Origin: Eshraghiella sp964414835
GTDB lineage: Bacteria > Bacillota > Clostridia > Lachnospirales > Lachnospiraceae
Length of the DNA: 64,000 nucleotides
Reading direction: 5' to 3'
NCBI GenBank assembly: GCA_964414835.1
Contig: CAYPWY010000008.1
Coordinates: 26,092-90,091 of the forward strand
Shown: positions 7,971 through 16,309 of the stretch, piece after piece
Layout: every line of letters begins with the position of its first letter
Position numbering within the stretch: position 1 is the first letter of the stretch
Position numbers and translations under genes: made by a program
Notes under the pieces: model-generated
Told to the model about the DNA's origin: nothing
The model's input: only the letters and a program-made list of their open reading frames with translations
Database searches by the model: none

Positions 7971-8021
7971 AACACTGTTATATAACATCGTTATATTATC
8001 ATATGAAACGCTGCTTGTCAA
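7971..8021 (-). promoter_or_regulatory. tetR promoter with tandem palindromes
   Basis: On the minus strand TTGACA (8016-8021) and TAATAT (7993-7998) are 17 bp apart. Immediately downstream, two 13-bp units, AACACTGTTATAT (7971-7983) and AACATCGTTATAT (7984-7996), lie head to tail, each with AAC...GTT symmetry, plus the perfect palindrome TGTTATATAACA (7976-7987). The position over the start point suggests a repressor site. Confidence 0.65.
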
Positions 8022-8054
8022 TAGACTTAATTTATATTAATACTTTACTGTTGT

Positions 8055-10328
8055 TTATGTTAATTGATTTCTTACAAGCTTTGCTGCCTGTACAAGATTC
8101 CTGAGGCTGGCGTCTGTTTCAGGTATTCCTCGTGTTTTCAGTCCGCAATCCGGGTTCACCCAAAGCTTGTCCTTATCTATTTTAGTAAGCATTGTATTCA
8201 ATGCCTTTACAATTTCTTCCACAGAAGGAACTCTTGGGGAATGAATGTCATATACTCCCGGTCCCACTTCTGTCTCAAAATTGCTTTGCTTGATTGCATC
8301 AAGTATGGTCAGCTTTGAACGTGATGCCTCAAATGAAATTACATCTGCATCCATATTGTCAATATCTTTTATGATGTCATTAAATTCGCTGTAACACATA
8401 TGTGTATGAATCTGCGTCTCTGCTTTTACACCGCTGTGGCACAGACGGAATGCCGGAATTGCCCAGTCAAGATACTGGCTGTACCAGTCACTTTTTCTGA
8501 TTGGCAGTTTTTCTTTGAGAGCTGCTTCATCAATCTGTATAATACGTATTCCCGCTTTTTCCAAGTCAAGAACCTCTTCCCTGATTGCAATTCCAATCTG
8601 ATATGCCATTTCCTTCAGACTTATGTCCTCTCTTGGGAATGACCAGTTGAGAATTGTAACAGGACCGGTCAGCATTCCTTTCACAGGCTTGTCCGTAAGA
8701 CTTTGTGCGTAGGCAGAATACTCCACCGTAATCGGAGCGGTTCTTTTTACATCGCCAAATATAATCGGAGGTTTAACACATCTTGTTCCATAGGACTGTA
8801 CCCATGCTTTTTCCGTAAAAATATATCCTGCCAGATTTTCTCCGAAAAACTCAACCATATCATTTCTTTCGTACTCACCATGCACAAGAACGTCAATTCC
8901 TATTTCTTCCTGCTTTTCAATACAGTCTTTGATGAAAGCATATACCTGTTTATCATATGCCGCCTTATCAATTTCACCTTTTCTGTAACTGCTGCGGTTC
9001 TTCTTTACCTCCTGAGTCTGAGGAAATGAACCGATGGTGGTAGTTGGAAGCAGCGGAAGTCCGAAAACTGTTTTCTGCAGCTTTTGTCTTTCTGCACGTA
9101 CAGGCGTTCTTACAAAATCTTTCTCTGATAAAGCTGCCGCCTGCTTTTTTACCTCCTCATTGCTAAAAAGCCTTTCCTGTTCAAATATCCTTTTATTGTC
9201 CTCGAATTCCTTCCGGGACTGATAATCATCACATTCAGCTAATATACTAAGCTCCTGCAATTCATTGAGTTTTTCCAAGGCAAAAGAAAAATACTGCTTT
9301 ACTTCATCCTTCAAACCGGTTTCGTTTTCAAGAGTGTACGGAACATGCAATAACGAACAGGATGTGGACAGTACCATCCGCTCCGCATATTTCTTTAATT
9401 CTTTAAGCGTTGCAAGAACCTTTTCATAATTGCATTTCCAGATATTCTTTCCGTTTACCAGACCTGCAAAAAGAATCTTTTCTTTTGGAAACCCATATCT
9501 TTCCACTAACTCTGCCGTTTTCTTTCCCTCCAGAAAATCCAGCCCGATTCCGTCAAAATCCAACGCCGCAGCATTTTCATAGCAGTCTCTGATATCACCA
9601 AAGTAGGTCTGCAGCAATACTTTCACCTTGCCCTTAGCTGTCAGAATCTGCTTATATAAGCTTTCAAACAGGCTTATGTCCTCCTTGGTCAAATCAGTTA
9701 CAAGCGCAGGTTCATCAAACTGAATCCATTCAGCACCTAAATCACTGAATTTTTTCAGGATTTCTTTGTATGCGGCAGCAGCGGCAGCTGAATAATCATA
9801 CGCAGTCTTGTCATTCTGATATTTTGCAAGCTTTAAAAATGTAAATGCTCCGATTATAACCGGTTTCGTCTGTATTCCTGTATTTTTTGCCTCAAGGTAC
9901 TCATCAAAAGGCTTATTTCCTGTAAGCTCAATCTTGGTATCAGCTTCGATTTCCGGTACGATATAATGATAATTTGTGTTAAACCATTTTTTCATTGCAA
10001 GAGCAGGTACATCCCCCGCTTCACCCTGATAACCTCTTGCCATTGCAAAATACGTATCTATTTCATTTAATTTAAGATTTTTATAGCACTTTGGTACTAC
10101 ATTCAACAAAACTGCCGTATCAAGCATACCGTCATAGAAAGAAAAATCATTTGATGAAATATACTTTACTCCGGATTTTTTCTGCCACTGCCAATGCTCT
10201 TGTCTTAATGCCTTTGCCGTTTCAGATAATTCATTATTGTCAATAGCTCCGCGAAAATACTTCTCAGATGCAAATTTCAACTCTCTGAGCTTTCCCACTC
10301 TTGGGAACCCAACTACTGCGCTGTACAT
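8055..10328 (-). CDS. metE: Cobalamin-independent methionine synthase
   Basis: Transfers the methyl group of 5-methyltetrahydropteroyl-polyglutamate to homocysteine in the last step of methionine synthesis; cytoplasmic. The 757 residues match the family length and both barrels are present. The zinc site is complete: His643 and Cys645 (IHTHMCYSEF), Glu667 (ISFEAS) and Cys728 (WVNPDCGLKTRG). The N-terminus VVGFPRVGKLRELKFASEKY is typical. GGAGG precedes the ATG. The gene stands alone. No SAM riboswitch or T-box is seen; instead a palindrome like the streptococcal MetR/MtaR box lies about 90 bp upstream, near -66 relative to a predicted start site. Confidence 0.98.
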   Translation of the reverse strand: MYSAVVGFPRVGKLRELKFASEKYFRGAIDNNELSETAKALRQEHWQWQKKSGVKYISSNDFSFYDGMLDTAVLLNVVPKCYKNLKLNEIDTYFAMARGYQGEAGDVPALAMKKWFNTNYHYIVPEIEADTKIELTGNKPFDEYLEAKNTGIQTKPVIIGAFTFLKLAKYQNDKTAYDYSAAAAAAYKEILKKFSDLGAEWIQFDEPALVTDLTKEDISLFESLYKQILTAKGKVKVLLQTYFGDIRDCYENAAALDFDGIGLDFLEGKKTAELVERYGFPKEKILFAGLVNGKNIWKCNYEKVLATLKELKKYAERMVLSTSCSLLHVPYTLENETGLKDEVKQYFSFALEKLNELQELSILAECDDYQSRKEFEDNKRIFEQERLFSNEEVKKQAAALSEKDFVRTPVRAERQKLQKTVFGLPLLPTTTIGSFPQTQEVKKNRSSYRKGEIDKAAYDKQVYAFIKDCIEKQEEIGIDVLVHGEYERNDMVEFFGENLAGYIFTEKAWVQSYGTRCVKPPIIFGDVKRTAPITVEYSAYAQSLTDKPVKGMLTGPVTILNWSFPREDISLKEMAYQIGIAIREEVLDLEKAGIRIIQIDEAALKEKLPIRKSDWYSQYLDWAIPAFRLCHSGVKAETQIHTHMCYSEFNDIIKDIDNMDADVISFEASRSKLTILDAIKQSNFETEVGPGVYDIHSPRVPSVEEIVKALNTMLTKIDKDKLWVNPDCGLKTRGIPETDASLRNLVQAAKLVRNQLT

Positions 10329-10401
10329 AATATACCTCCATATTTTTTTCGTGTTTTATATGATTATTAGTATATAGTCATAATTTTTATTTGAAAAATA
10401 C

Positions 10402-10450
10402 AAAAAAACAGCGTTTTGATATAGTTTAAAACTATACCAAAGTGCTGTTT
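10402..10450 (-). terminator. Long terminator hairpin between the NifX-like gene and metE
   Basis: On the minus strand AAACAGC (10450-10444) pairs with GCTGTTT (10412-10406), followed by a run of T. The stem continues inward with two mismatches through CTTTG/CAAAA-like pairs to the TATAGTTT/AAACTATA core, about 20 bp in all. It ends the NifX-like transcript about 50 nt past its stop. Confidence 0.75.
10420..10436. promoter_or_regulatory. MET-box-like palindrome upstream of metE
   Basis: TATAGTTTAAAACTATA is a 17-bp palindrome that matches the TATAGTTT-N-AAACTATA signal known for the LysR-type MetR/MtaR regulators of streptococci. A TATACT -10 box for metE lies at 10369-10374 (minus strand), which puts the palindrome centre near -66, the usual position of a LysR recognition site. 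It also forms the tip of the terminator hairpin. Confidence 0.6.
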
Positions 10451-10501
10451 GCAAATCCTTACTCTTTATTTCGCCAAATGCTTATACAATAAAAGCAGCT
10501 T

Positions 10502-10879
10502 TTAAAATAAATTCTGCACTGCTGCATAAGCAGCCATCTTATTAACCGACTCGTCAATCATTCCCGGAAGCTCATAGGCTCCTATCCCACGCCTTTCAAG
10601 CGCTCCCACTGCCCCCGGCCCGATTTTACTTACCAGTACATAATCACAATCTGCCAACCGGTCAACCGTTTCCGCCATTCTGGCATCATCATGGCTGCCT
10701 GCTTCACATACCGGTGCAAAAGTTCTCTCTTCAACAACCTTTGCCTGACCGTTTTCCTCTATATCCACGATATAGAAACGCTCAGCCCTGCCGAAATGGC
10801 TGTTTACTACTATACCATCAGAGGATGCCGCTGCAATTCTGCATTTAATTCCATCAACACCAACATTCCAATCTTTCAT
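10502..10879 (-). CDS. NifX/NafY-family protein (dinitrogenase iron-molybdenum cofactor domain)
   Basis: The 125-residue protein carries one cofactor-binding domain: RIAAASSDGIVVNSHFGRAERFYIVDI at the front (the SxHFGxxxxF signature), then DCDYVLVSKIGPGAVGALERRGI. Family members carry iron-molybdenum or iron-sulfur cofactor precursors. Start at MKDWNVGVDG (10879) is chosen because GGAG lies upstream; longer frames to 10930 lack such a site. No nif genes are visible nearby, so a role outside nitrogen fixation is likely. Convergent signals separate it from metE by a strong terminator. The preceding minus-strand gene encodes a GGDEF sensor. Confidence 0.8.
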   Translation of the reverse strand: MKDWNVGVDGIKCRIAAASSDGIVVNSHFGRAERFYIVDIEENGQAKVVEERTFAPVCEAGSHDDARMAETVDRLADCDYVLVSKIGPGAVGALERRGIGAYELPGMIDESVNKMAAYAAVQNLF

Positions 10880-10967
10880 ATTCTCAGTTCTCCGCATTTT
10901 ATGGTTACTGATAATTATTGTTATTTTCATGCTATTTTATAATACCGGATGAACATATGCCATTTTC

Positions 10968-12653
10968 TCACATACCATCCCTGTAAAAGGCAATTCCGTC
11001 TTTTCCGGCTTTTTTAATATAATACATTGCCTTGTCCGCTGCGGCAACCAGCTCCGTTTCATCTTTACCGTCACCGGGCCACATTGCAATACCAATGCTG
11101 GAATGCATGTGTTCCTCTCCTGACTCCAAATGATATGGCTGCCTGAGGATTCTCTGAAGCCTCTTTGCATAATCATCCACCACATTGCGCGCTCCGCTTG
11201 ACACTATAGCTGTAAACTCGTCTCCAGCCAGTCTGTATGCCGTAAATTTCTTGTCGGAAAGTTTTGCCGAGCGGGCAGCCAGTTCCTTAAGCACTGCATC
11301 CCCTGCATTATGTCCGTACACATCATTAATCCGCTTAAAATTATCTAAATCATACATTATAAGGCCAAAAGGATCCTTGTCATAAATCTTCTGCTGCAAA
11401 TCTCCCATAAAAGTCTGGCGGTTAAGCAGGTGCGTCAATGCGTCATGGCGGGCTATTTGTGCCAGCCTTTCATTGGCTTTATGTACAGCCTCATTCATTT
11501 TTTTTCTTCGCAAATTATCTACTGTCAAAAGCCCTATCAGCAGGGAGAGGATTATAACTACTCCAAACCCAATCCATATGACATTACGATTCAGCTCAAT
11601 AAAGGTTTCCTTGTGGTTAATAATCTCCACATTATCGGGAAGTGCCGAGTTATCTATCCCAAAACGGTTCATAACATTCTCGTCAAAACAGTATGTCTTG
11701 GGAGAATTGTCTATCACATCTATATCTGCACAGTCATTTCCATTCAGAATCTGCATTACCATATCCCCGGCAATATATCCCATCTGCTTCTGGGAGATAA
11801 TTTCCCCTCCCAGAAAACCTTTCCCCATTCCAATGGACACAATGGAAAATACAGGTATCTTGGCACTTGTACACAACATCTCCACAGCTTCCTCGGAAGC
11901 ATAAACATTGCCGTCTCCGTCTTCGCTGCACATTATGTATATAAGGATGCTTTCATCTCCCAGTTCCGCAACCTGCCTTTTCAACTCCTCCTGAGATAAT
12001 ACCGATGCATCAATCTCTTTAAATTCCAATTCCGGAAATTTATCATCATATTTAAAAAATTCTATCCTTTCACCCTCTCCGGTTATGGTGTCGTCCAGAA
12101 TGGCTACTATCTGCGTGGCATCAGGATACATACTGCTGGCAAGAGCTATGGTATTATCATATGAAAGACTCTCAACTACTCCTGTTATATTGGCGTCCTT
12201 GCTGGCTTCCGCAGCCTGCCCCACATTATTAACTCCTTCAAAAATAATCGGGATATCCGCAAACAGTTCACTCCTGTACTCCAGCGCAAAACTAAACGCT
12301 GCATCATCACCTACAATTACCACATCATATGCCGGAACATTCTGCAGATAATATTTTATACTTTCGTAAAAAAGCCGTGTACTCTCATCAGAATCCAGAT
12401 TCTTCGTATCCATGAATTTGTAGTCAAGTACAACATTGCTTCCAAGAGCTTCATTTATCCCTTCCATCTGCTGCGGTACAGTTTCCCATGCATAGGAATA
12501 GGAACTTATAAAAAGCACTCTTCCTGTAGTCTCTTCCTCATCCGATTCTCCTGCTGCCGCCGAAACTCTGCATTTTCCTACAAAAAACAGGAACACTGCC
12601 AATAGAATCAGAATCATCCCTGCTTTACCACGAGGCAAAGTATTCTTACTCAT
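10968..12653 (-). CDS. Membrane diguanylate cyclase with ABC-type substrate-binding sensor domain
   Basis: A 561-residue protein. A signal-anchor (about 11-33) leads to an extracellular region (about 45-335) that resembles the ABC_sub_bind family: VLFISSYSYAWETVPQQMEGI, then VVIVGDDAAFSFALEY and PIIFEGVNN. A transmembrane helix (VIWIGFGVVIILSLLIGLL) follows near 345, and a GGDEF domain lies in the last 165 residues. The signature is AGDEF (476-480), a variant still found in active cyclases; DALTHLLNRQTF and YDLDNFKRINDVYGHNAGD are intact. I see no RxxD inhibitory site in front. It probably makes cyclic di-GMP in response to an external ligand. GGAGGG precedes the ATG. Confidence 0.88.
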   Translation of the reverse strand: MSKNTLPRGKAGMILILLAVFLFFVGKCRVSAAAGESDEEETTGRVLFISSYSYAWETVPQQMEGINEALGSNVVLDYKFMDTKNLDSDESTRLFYESIKYYLQNVPAYDVVIVGDDAAFSFALEYRSELFADIPIIFEGVNNVGQAAEASKDANITGVVESLSYDNTIALASSMYPDATQIVAILDDTITGEGERIEFFKYDDKFPELEFKEIDASVLSQEELKRQVAELGDESILIYIMCSEDGDGNVYASEEAVEMLCTSAKIPVFSIVSIGMGKGFLGGEIISQKQMGYIAGDMVMQILNGNDCADIDVIDNSPKTYCFDENVMNRFGIDNSALPDNVEIINHKETFIELNRNVIWIGFGVVIILSLLIGLLTVDNLRRKKMNEAVHKANERLAQIARHDALTHLLNRQTFMGDLQQKIYDKDPFGLIMYDLDNFKRINDVYGHNAGDAVLKELAARSAKLSDKKFTAYRLAGDEFTAIVSSGARNVVDDYAKRLQRILRQPYHLESGEEHMHSSIGIAMWPGDGKDETELVAAADKAMYYIKKAGKDGIAFYRDGM

Positions 12654-12885
12654 TCGTATTGTCCCTCCTGTTCACCCCGTCAATTCATAACCGATAATTA
12701 ACTACTTATTTTCATACTATATCACATTTAGTATTTATCCTCAATGTTTTTTTCATATCAATGGACCAATCGTCATATGACATTTTAACAAAAAGTGCTT
12801 GCCAAAAGCATTATGTAAGAAATATTATATAATAAAGAAAGGTGATGTCAGCCTGATAAACATTTACATTTCAAAGGAGAAGCAA

Positions 12886-13824
12886 ATGCCGAAGGTTTCT
12901 GTAATTATTCCTGCTTATAACTGTGAAAAAACATTATCTTCCGCTCTTGGCAATCTGGTGAACCAGACGCTTAAGGATATTGAAATTATTATTGTCAATG
13001 ATTGCTCTACTGATAACACATGGAAGATAATGACGGATTGCGAAAGACAATTCAGCGATAAGGTGATGATTATAAATTCAGACCAAAACCGCGGCGCCGG
13101 TGGTGCCAGAAATCTTGGACTCCTTTATGCTTCCGGCGATTATGTAGGATTTGTGGACAGCGATGATATACCTGATGTTCAAATGTTTGAAAAGCTGTAT
13201 ACTGCTGCGGTGAATGGCAACTATGATATTGTAGACTGCGGTTTTTACAATGAAAAGACCGATACTGCTGTCATTTACACATCTGATGAATTGTCCGGCG
13301 AATTGAACGATTCCAAACGCAGTGAACTTATTGCCAGCGGCGGATATATATGGTCAAAGCTTTTTAAACGGACATTCCTGTCTGATTTGAATATTTCTTT
13401 CCGCGAAAATGTCATATTGGAAGATTGTGAATTTTTAATGCTTGCCTTTGCAAAAGCCGGAAGTATAGGAAATGTAAAGGAAATTCTTTATTTTTACAAG
13501 TGCACTGACAATTCCGCCTCCAAATGTGTAAATCCGGACAAATATTATACATACACCACCGAAGCTATTAATGCTATATATGACACTCTCTCATGTCTTC
13601 CTAACTATGATGGAATTAAAACCGCTGCAGAATATGCTATGATTAACATCTGCATACTTTGTATTCAATCCATCCTTGTCTCCGGGCGCAGTGAAAATCT
13701 GATGCCTTTGAGGGACATTATGAAAAATAAAATCAGCGGTGATATTTATACCAATAAATATATTATAAATAAAATATCCAAGAAGGATATGGAACTGCTT
13801 CACAGCCTTCTTGCGTCAGGTTAA
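12886..13824 (+). CDS. Glycosyltransferase family 2
   Basis: A 312-residue cytoplasmic GT-A enzyme. The start MPKVSVIIPAYN (12886) has AAAGGAG 9 nt upstream; a longer frame from 12799 does not. The nucleotide-sugar fold is clear: SVIIPAYNCEKTL, IIIVNDCSTDNTW, RGAGGARNLGL, and the DXD-type metal site in GFVDSDDIPD. The C-terminal part is helical. It is the only plus-strand gene of the glycan region and ends 3 bp from the convergent end of the long minus-strand operon, so it probably adds a sugar to the same polymer. The sugar donor cannot be told. Confidence 0.88.
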   Translation: MPKVSVIIPAYNCEKTLSSALGNLVNQTLKDIEIIIVNDCSTDNTWKIMTDCERQFSDKVMIINSDQNRGAGGARNLGLLYASGDYVGFVDSDDIPDVQMFEKLYTAAVNGNYDIVDCGFYNEKTDTAVIYTSDELSGELNDSKRSELIASGGYIWSKLFKRTFLSDLNISFRENVILEDCEFLMLAFAKAGSIGNVKEILYFYKCTDNSASKCVNPDKYYTYTTEAINAIYDTLSCLPNYDGIKTAAEYAMINICILCIQSILVSGRSENLMPLRDIMKNKISGDIYTNKYIINKISKKDMELLHSLLASG

Positions 13825-13827
13825 TGC

Positions 13828-14868
13828 TCACTGGCGGTTACTCAGCAAATCGTCAATTAACCTACGATACATAGTTTCCATATCCGTTTTCGGTTTCCAT
13901 CCCAGTTTTTCAATTTTCCCTGATGACAGTCGTAATCCTGTGGACATTGCATATCCGTAGGGATTTCCTTCTGGAATATCGTATACTACATTTATTTTCC
14001 CTTTTGCAACTTTCTTCGCAACCAATTCCGCCATCTGCGCAATAGTCATTGTGTTTTTCTCATTTACAACATTATATGCCTCTCCGTTTTTTCCATCTTG
14101 AAGAATTGCAATTAATGCTTCTATCGTATCTTCTATATCACAATAATTTCCAACTGAATTTCCTGATGTATGCAGCACAATGTCCTTACCATCACAGACT
14201 GCATTGGCAAACTGAGCAAACACCCTTGTTTCATCACTGTGAATACCACTTCCAAATGTCTGTGATAATCTGGCTATCTTAACAGGAACACCATATTCCT
14301 TATAATACGAATAACAAAGATTTTCTGCCATGCGCTTCCCCAATGGATAACTGCTGCGCTCATTGCAGGCATCAATATATCCGCATTCATCCTCTGAAAC
14401 CCTTTTATTATCTTTACATTCAATGCTGCCATACACTTCCATTGAAGATAAATAGACCATACTGTTTATTTCTTGAGCCTTGGCTATTTCCAGAACATTT
14501 TTTGTTCCTGTTACAATACTGTCTATTGTTTCCACCGGGTTAGAAATCATATAGCCAGATTTTGTCGGTGCTGCACAATGTATTATATAATCTACCTTTT
14601 TAGTAATATTATCATTTTTCAGATTCTCCAACGATGTTTCTATAAAAACAATTTCCACATCATGCTTGTCCATACAGCATACAAGCTGCTGTTTAGCCTT
14701 TTCCAGATTTCTTACTGGCAAAATCAACCGCAGCAAAGGAATCCCGCCCTCTTCAGATATGCGTCGGATAACCTCCGGGGTTTCGGTTATTTTTTTTACC
14801 AACATACTCCCTATGTATCCTGTCGCCCCTGTTATCATTACACCTGCCGTCTTATTTAGATGGTTCAT
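13828..14868 (-). CDS. NAD-dependent sugar epimerase/dehydratase
   Basis: A 346-residue extended short-chain dehydrogenase. The Rossmann motif GVMITGATGYIGSMLVKKI is at the N-terminus; VDYIIHCAAPTKSG and VYLSSMEVYG follow, and the catalytic Tyr-X3-Lys is YPLGK near residue 181. The closest-looking relatives are UDP- or dTDP-sugar epimerases and 4,6-dehydratases acting on nucleotide sugars. It is the last gene of the minus-strand glycan operon, 4 bp after the amino-acid permease gene, with GGGGA before its ATG. A second epimerase (19064-19915) in the same operon suggests two sugar modifications or a two-step pathway. Confidence 0.87.
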   Translation of the reverse strand: MNHLNKTAGVMITGATGYIGSMLVKKITETPEVIRRISEEGGIPLLRLILPVRNLEKAKQQLVCCMDKHDVEIVFIETSLENLKNDNITKKVDYIIHCAAPTKSGYMISNPVETIDSIVTGTKNVLEIAKAQEINSMVYLSSMEVYGSIECKDNKRVSEDECGYIDACNERSSYPLGKRMAENLCYSYYKEYGVPVKIARLSQTFGSGIHSDETRVFAQFANAVCDGKDIVLHTSGNSVGNYCDIEDTIEALIAILQDGKNGEAYNVVNEKNTMTIAQMAELVAKKVAKGKINVVYDIPEGNPYGYAMSTGLRLSSGKIEKLGWKPKTDMETMYRRLIDDLLSNRQ

Positions 14869-14872
14869 TAAT

Positions 14873-16297
14873 TCAGTTCCCCTTTACATCCGATTTATCT
14901 TTTTTATTTCTCATTCTTACATAAAAAACAATGCCTATAATAAGCCAAATTCCCAAGCAAATATATGATTCTTTGCTCAAAGAACAGTTAAATGCTTTTA
15001 TCGGTACAATTAACAGCAGAATAAATATACTCGAAATAACTATACCAATCATGCCCGTTGCCATTATGCCTTTATTTTTTATCTTTCCTGCAAATTTGAA
15101 TGCGGCTGCTGAAGTATAGCCATATCCTATCGCCGCACCTACTGATGACATATCTACAATCCATCCAAGCGCCGTCCTTCCGAAAAACGGAGCAATAATT
15201 GAAATCACAAGAACAAATATAATGGCATTTACCGGAGTTTTATATTTTACGTGGATTTTGCCAAACCATTTCGGCAGATATTTCTCTTTTGACATTGAAT
15301 ACAACAATCTGCTTGCAGCCATATAAAATCCCATTATTCCTGATAAAATTGCCGCCAATACAGCCATACCTATAAATATCAGACCCGCATTTCCCAACAA
15401 TTCCTTTGAGGCATAAAATGTCGGCAGCGAAATAAGACCATCTAAGTTATCCAAATTACTTATATAGCCTGCCCAATTTTCATACCTGTCCGGTATAACT
15501 GCAGCCGTTACCGTATTCAGTATGATATAAACCAGTCCGCCGAACAAAATTGACAGTATCATAATGCCTTTTGATTTTTTAGGTGAAAAATGAAATTCTT
15601 CCGCCGCCTGCGGAATTGTATCAAACCCCACAAATGCCCACGGCGCAACTGCAACAACTGCCAAAACTCCGGAAATTTTAGAATTAGACGGATAAAACGC
15701 CGGTGACAAATTATCAAAAGAAATTTTATTGCTAATCAATGCCGCAACTGATACAACACAAACTCCTCCTACAAGGGCTGCTATCAATACAAGTTGAAAT
15801 ACCCCGGTTATTTTGGCGCCATGAATACTTAACACAGCCAATGCTATCAATGCCACAACAGCAAGCAATATTTCTCCCATATAAATATCATATCCTGCAA
15901 CCGTATAATGAAATCCCGTCTGAAAAATATTATTTAACAGATTTCTTCCAATCAGCGCAAGTGCCGTTGCATTGAGAGGAACTATCGCCAAATATGACAA
16001 TCCCAAAAACCATGCGCACACAAAGCCGTTTATCTTTCCAAATGCCTTTGTCGCATATGTAAATTCACCGCCGGCAACCGGATATTTATTGACCATAAAA
16101 TGATAATTAAATGCAATAATTATCATAAGAAATGCAGCTATACTAATAGCAATTACCGTTCCCAAAGGGCCTGCCTTTACAAGAAATGTATTTCCCGGCA
16201 TTACAAAAGCGCCCCAGCCGATAATACAGCCAAATGCCAATGCCCATACATGTATTGGAGACAGCGCCTTTTTTAGTTTTTCATCTGTACCCGCCAT
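14873..16297 (-). CDS. APC-superfamily amino-acid permease
   Basis: A 474-residue integral membrane protein with about 12 hydrophobic helices. The start has the APC signature LSPIHVWALAFGCIIGWGAFVMPG, where the broken first helix binds the amino-acid carboxylate, followed by VAVAPWAFVGFDTIPQAAEEFHFSPKKS in helix 6, typical of the family. GAGGT precedes the ATG. It lies between the TupA-like ATP-grasp gene and an epimerase gene in the glycan operon, which is unusual for an amino-acid transporter. I infer that it may supply the amino acid that the ATP-grasp ligases attach, but there is no direct proof. Confidence 0.88.
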   Translation of the reverse strand: MAGTDEKLKKALSPIHVWALAFGCIIGWGAFVMPGNTFLVKAGPLGTVIAISIAAFLMIIIAFNYHFMVNKYPVAGGEFTYATKAFGKINGFVCAWFLGLSYLAIVPLNATALALIGRNLLNNIFQTGFHYTVAGYDIYMGEILLAVVALIALAVLSIHGAKITGVFQLVLIAALVGGVCVVSVAALISNKISFDNLSPAFYPSNSKISGVLAVVAVAPWAFVGFDTIPQAAEEFHFSPKKSKGIMILSILFGGLVYIILNTVTAAVIPDRYENWAGYISNLDNLDGLISLPTFYASKELLGNAGLIFIGMAVLAAILSGIMGFYMAASRLLYSMSKEKYLPKWFGKIHVKYKTPVNAIIFVLVISIIAPFFGRTALGWIVDMSSVGAAIGYGYTSAAAFKFAGKIKNKGIMATGMIGIVISSIFILLLIVPIKAFNCSLSKESYICLGIWLIIGIVFYVRMRNKKDKSDVKGN

Positions 16298-16309
16298 AAT
16301 TTTACCTCA

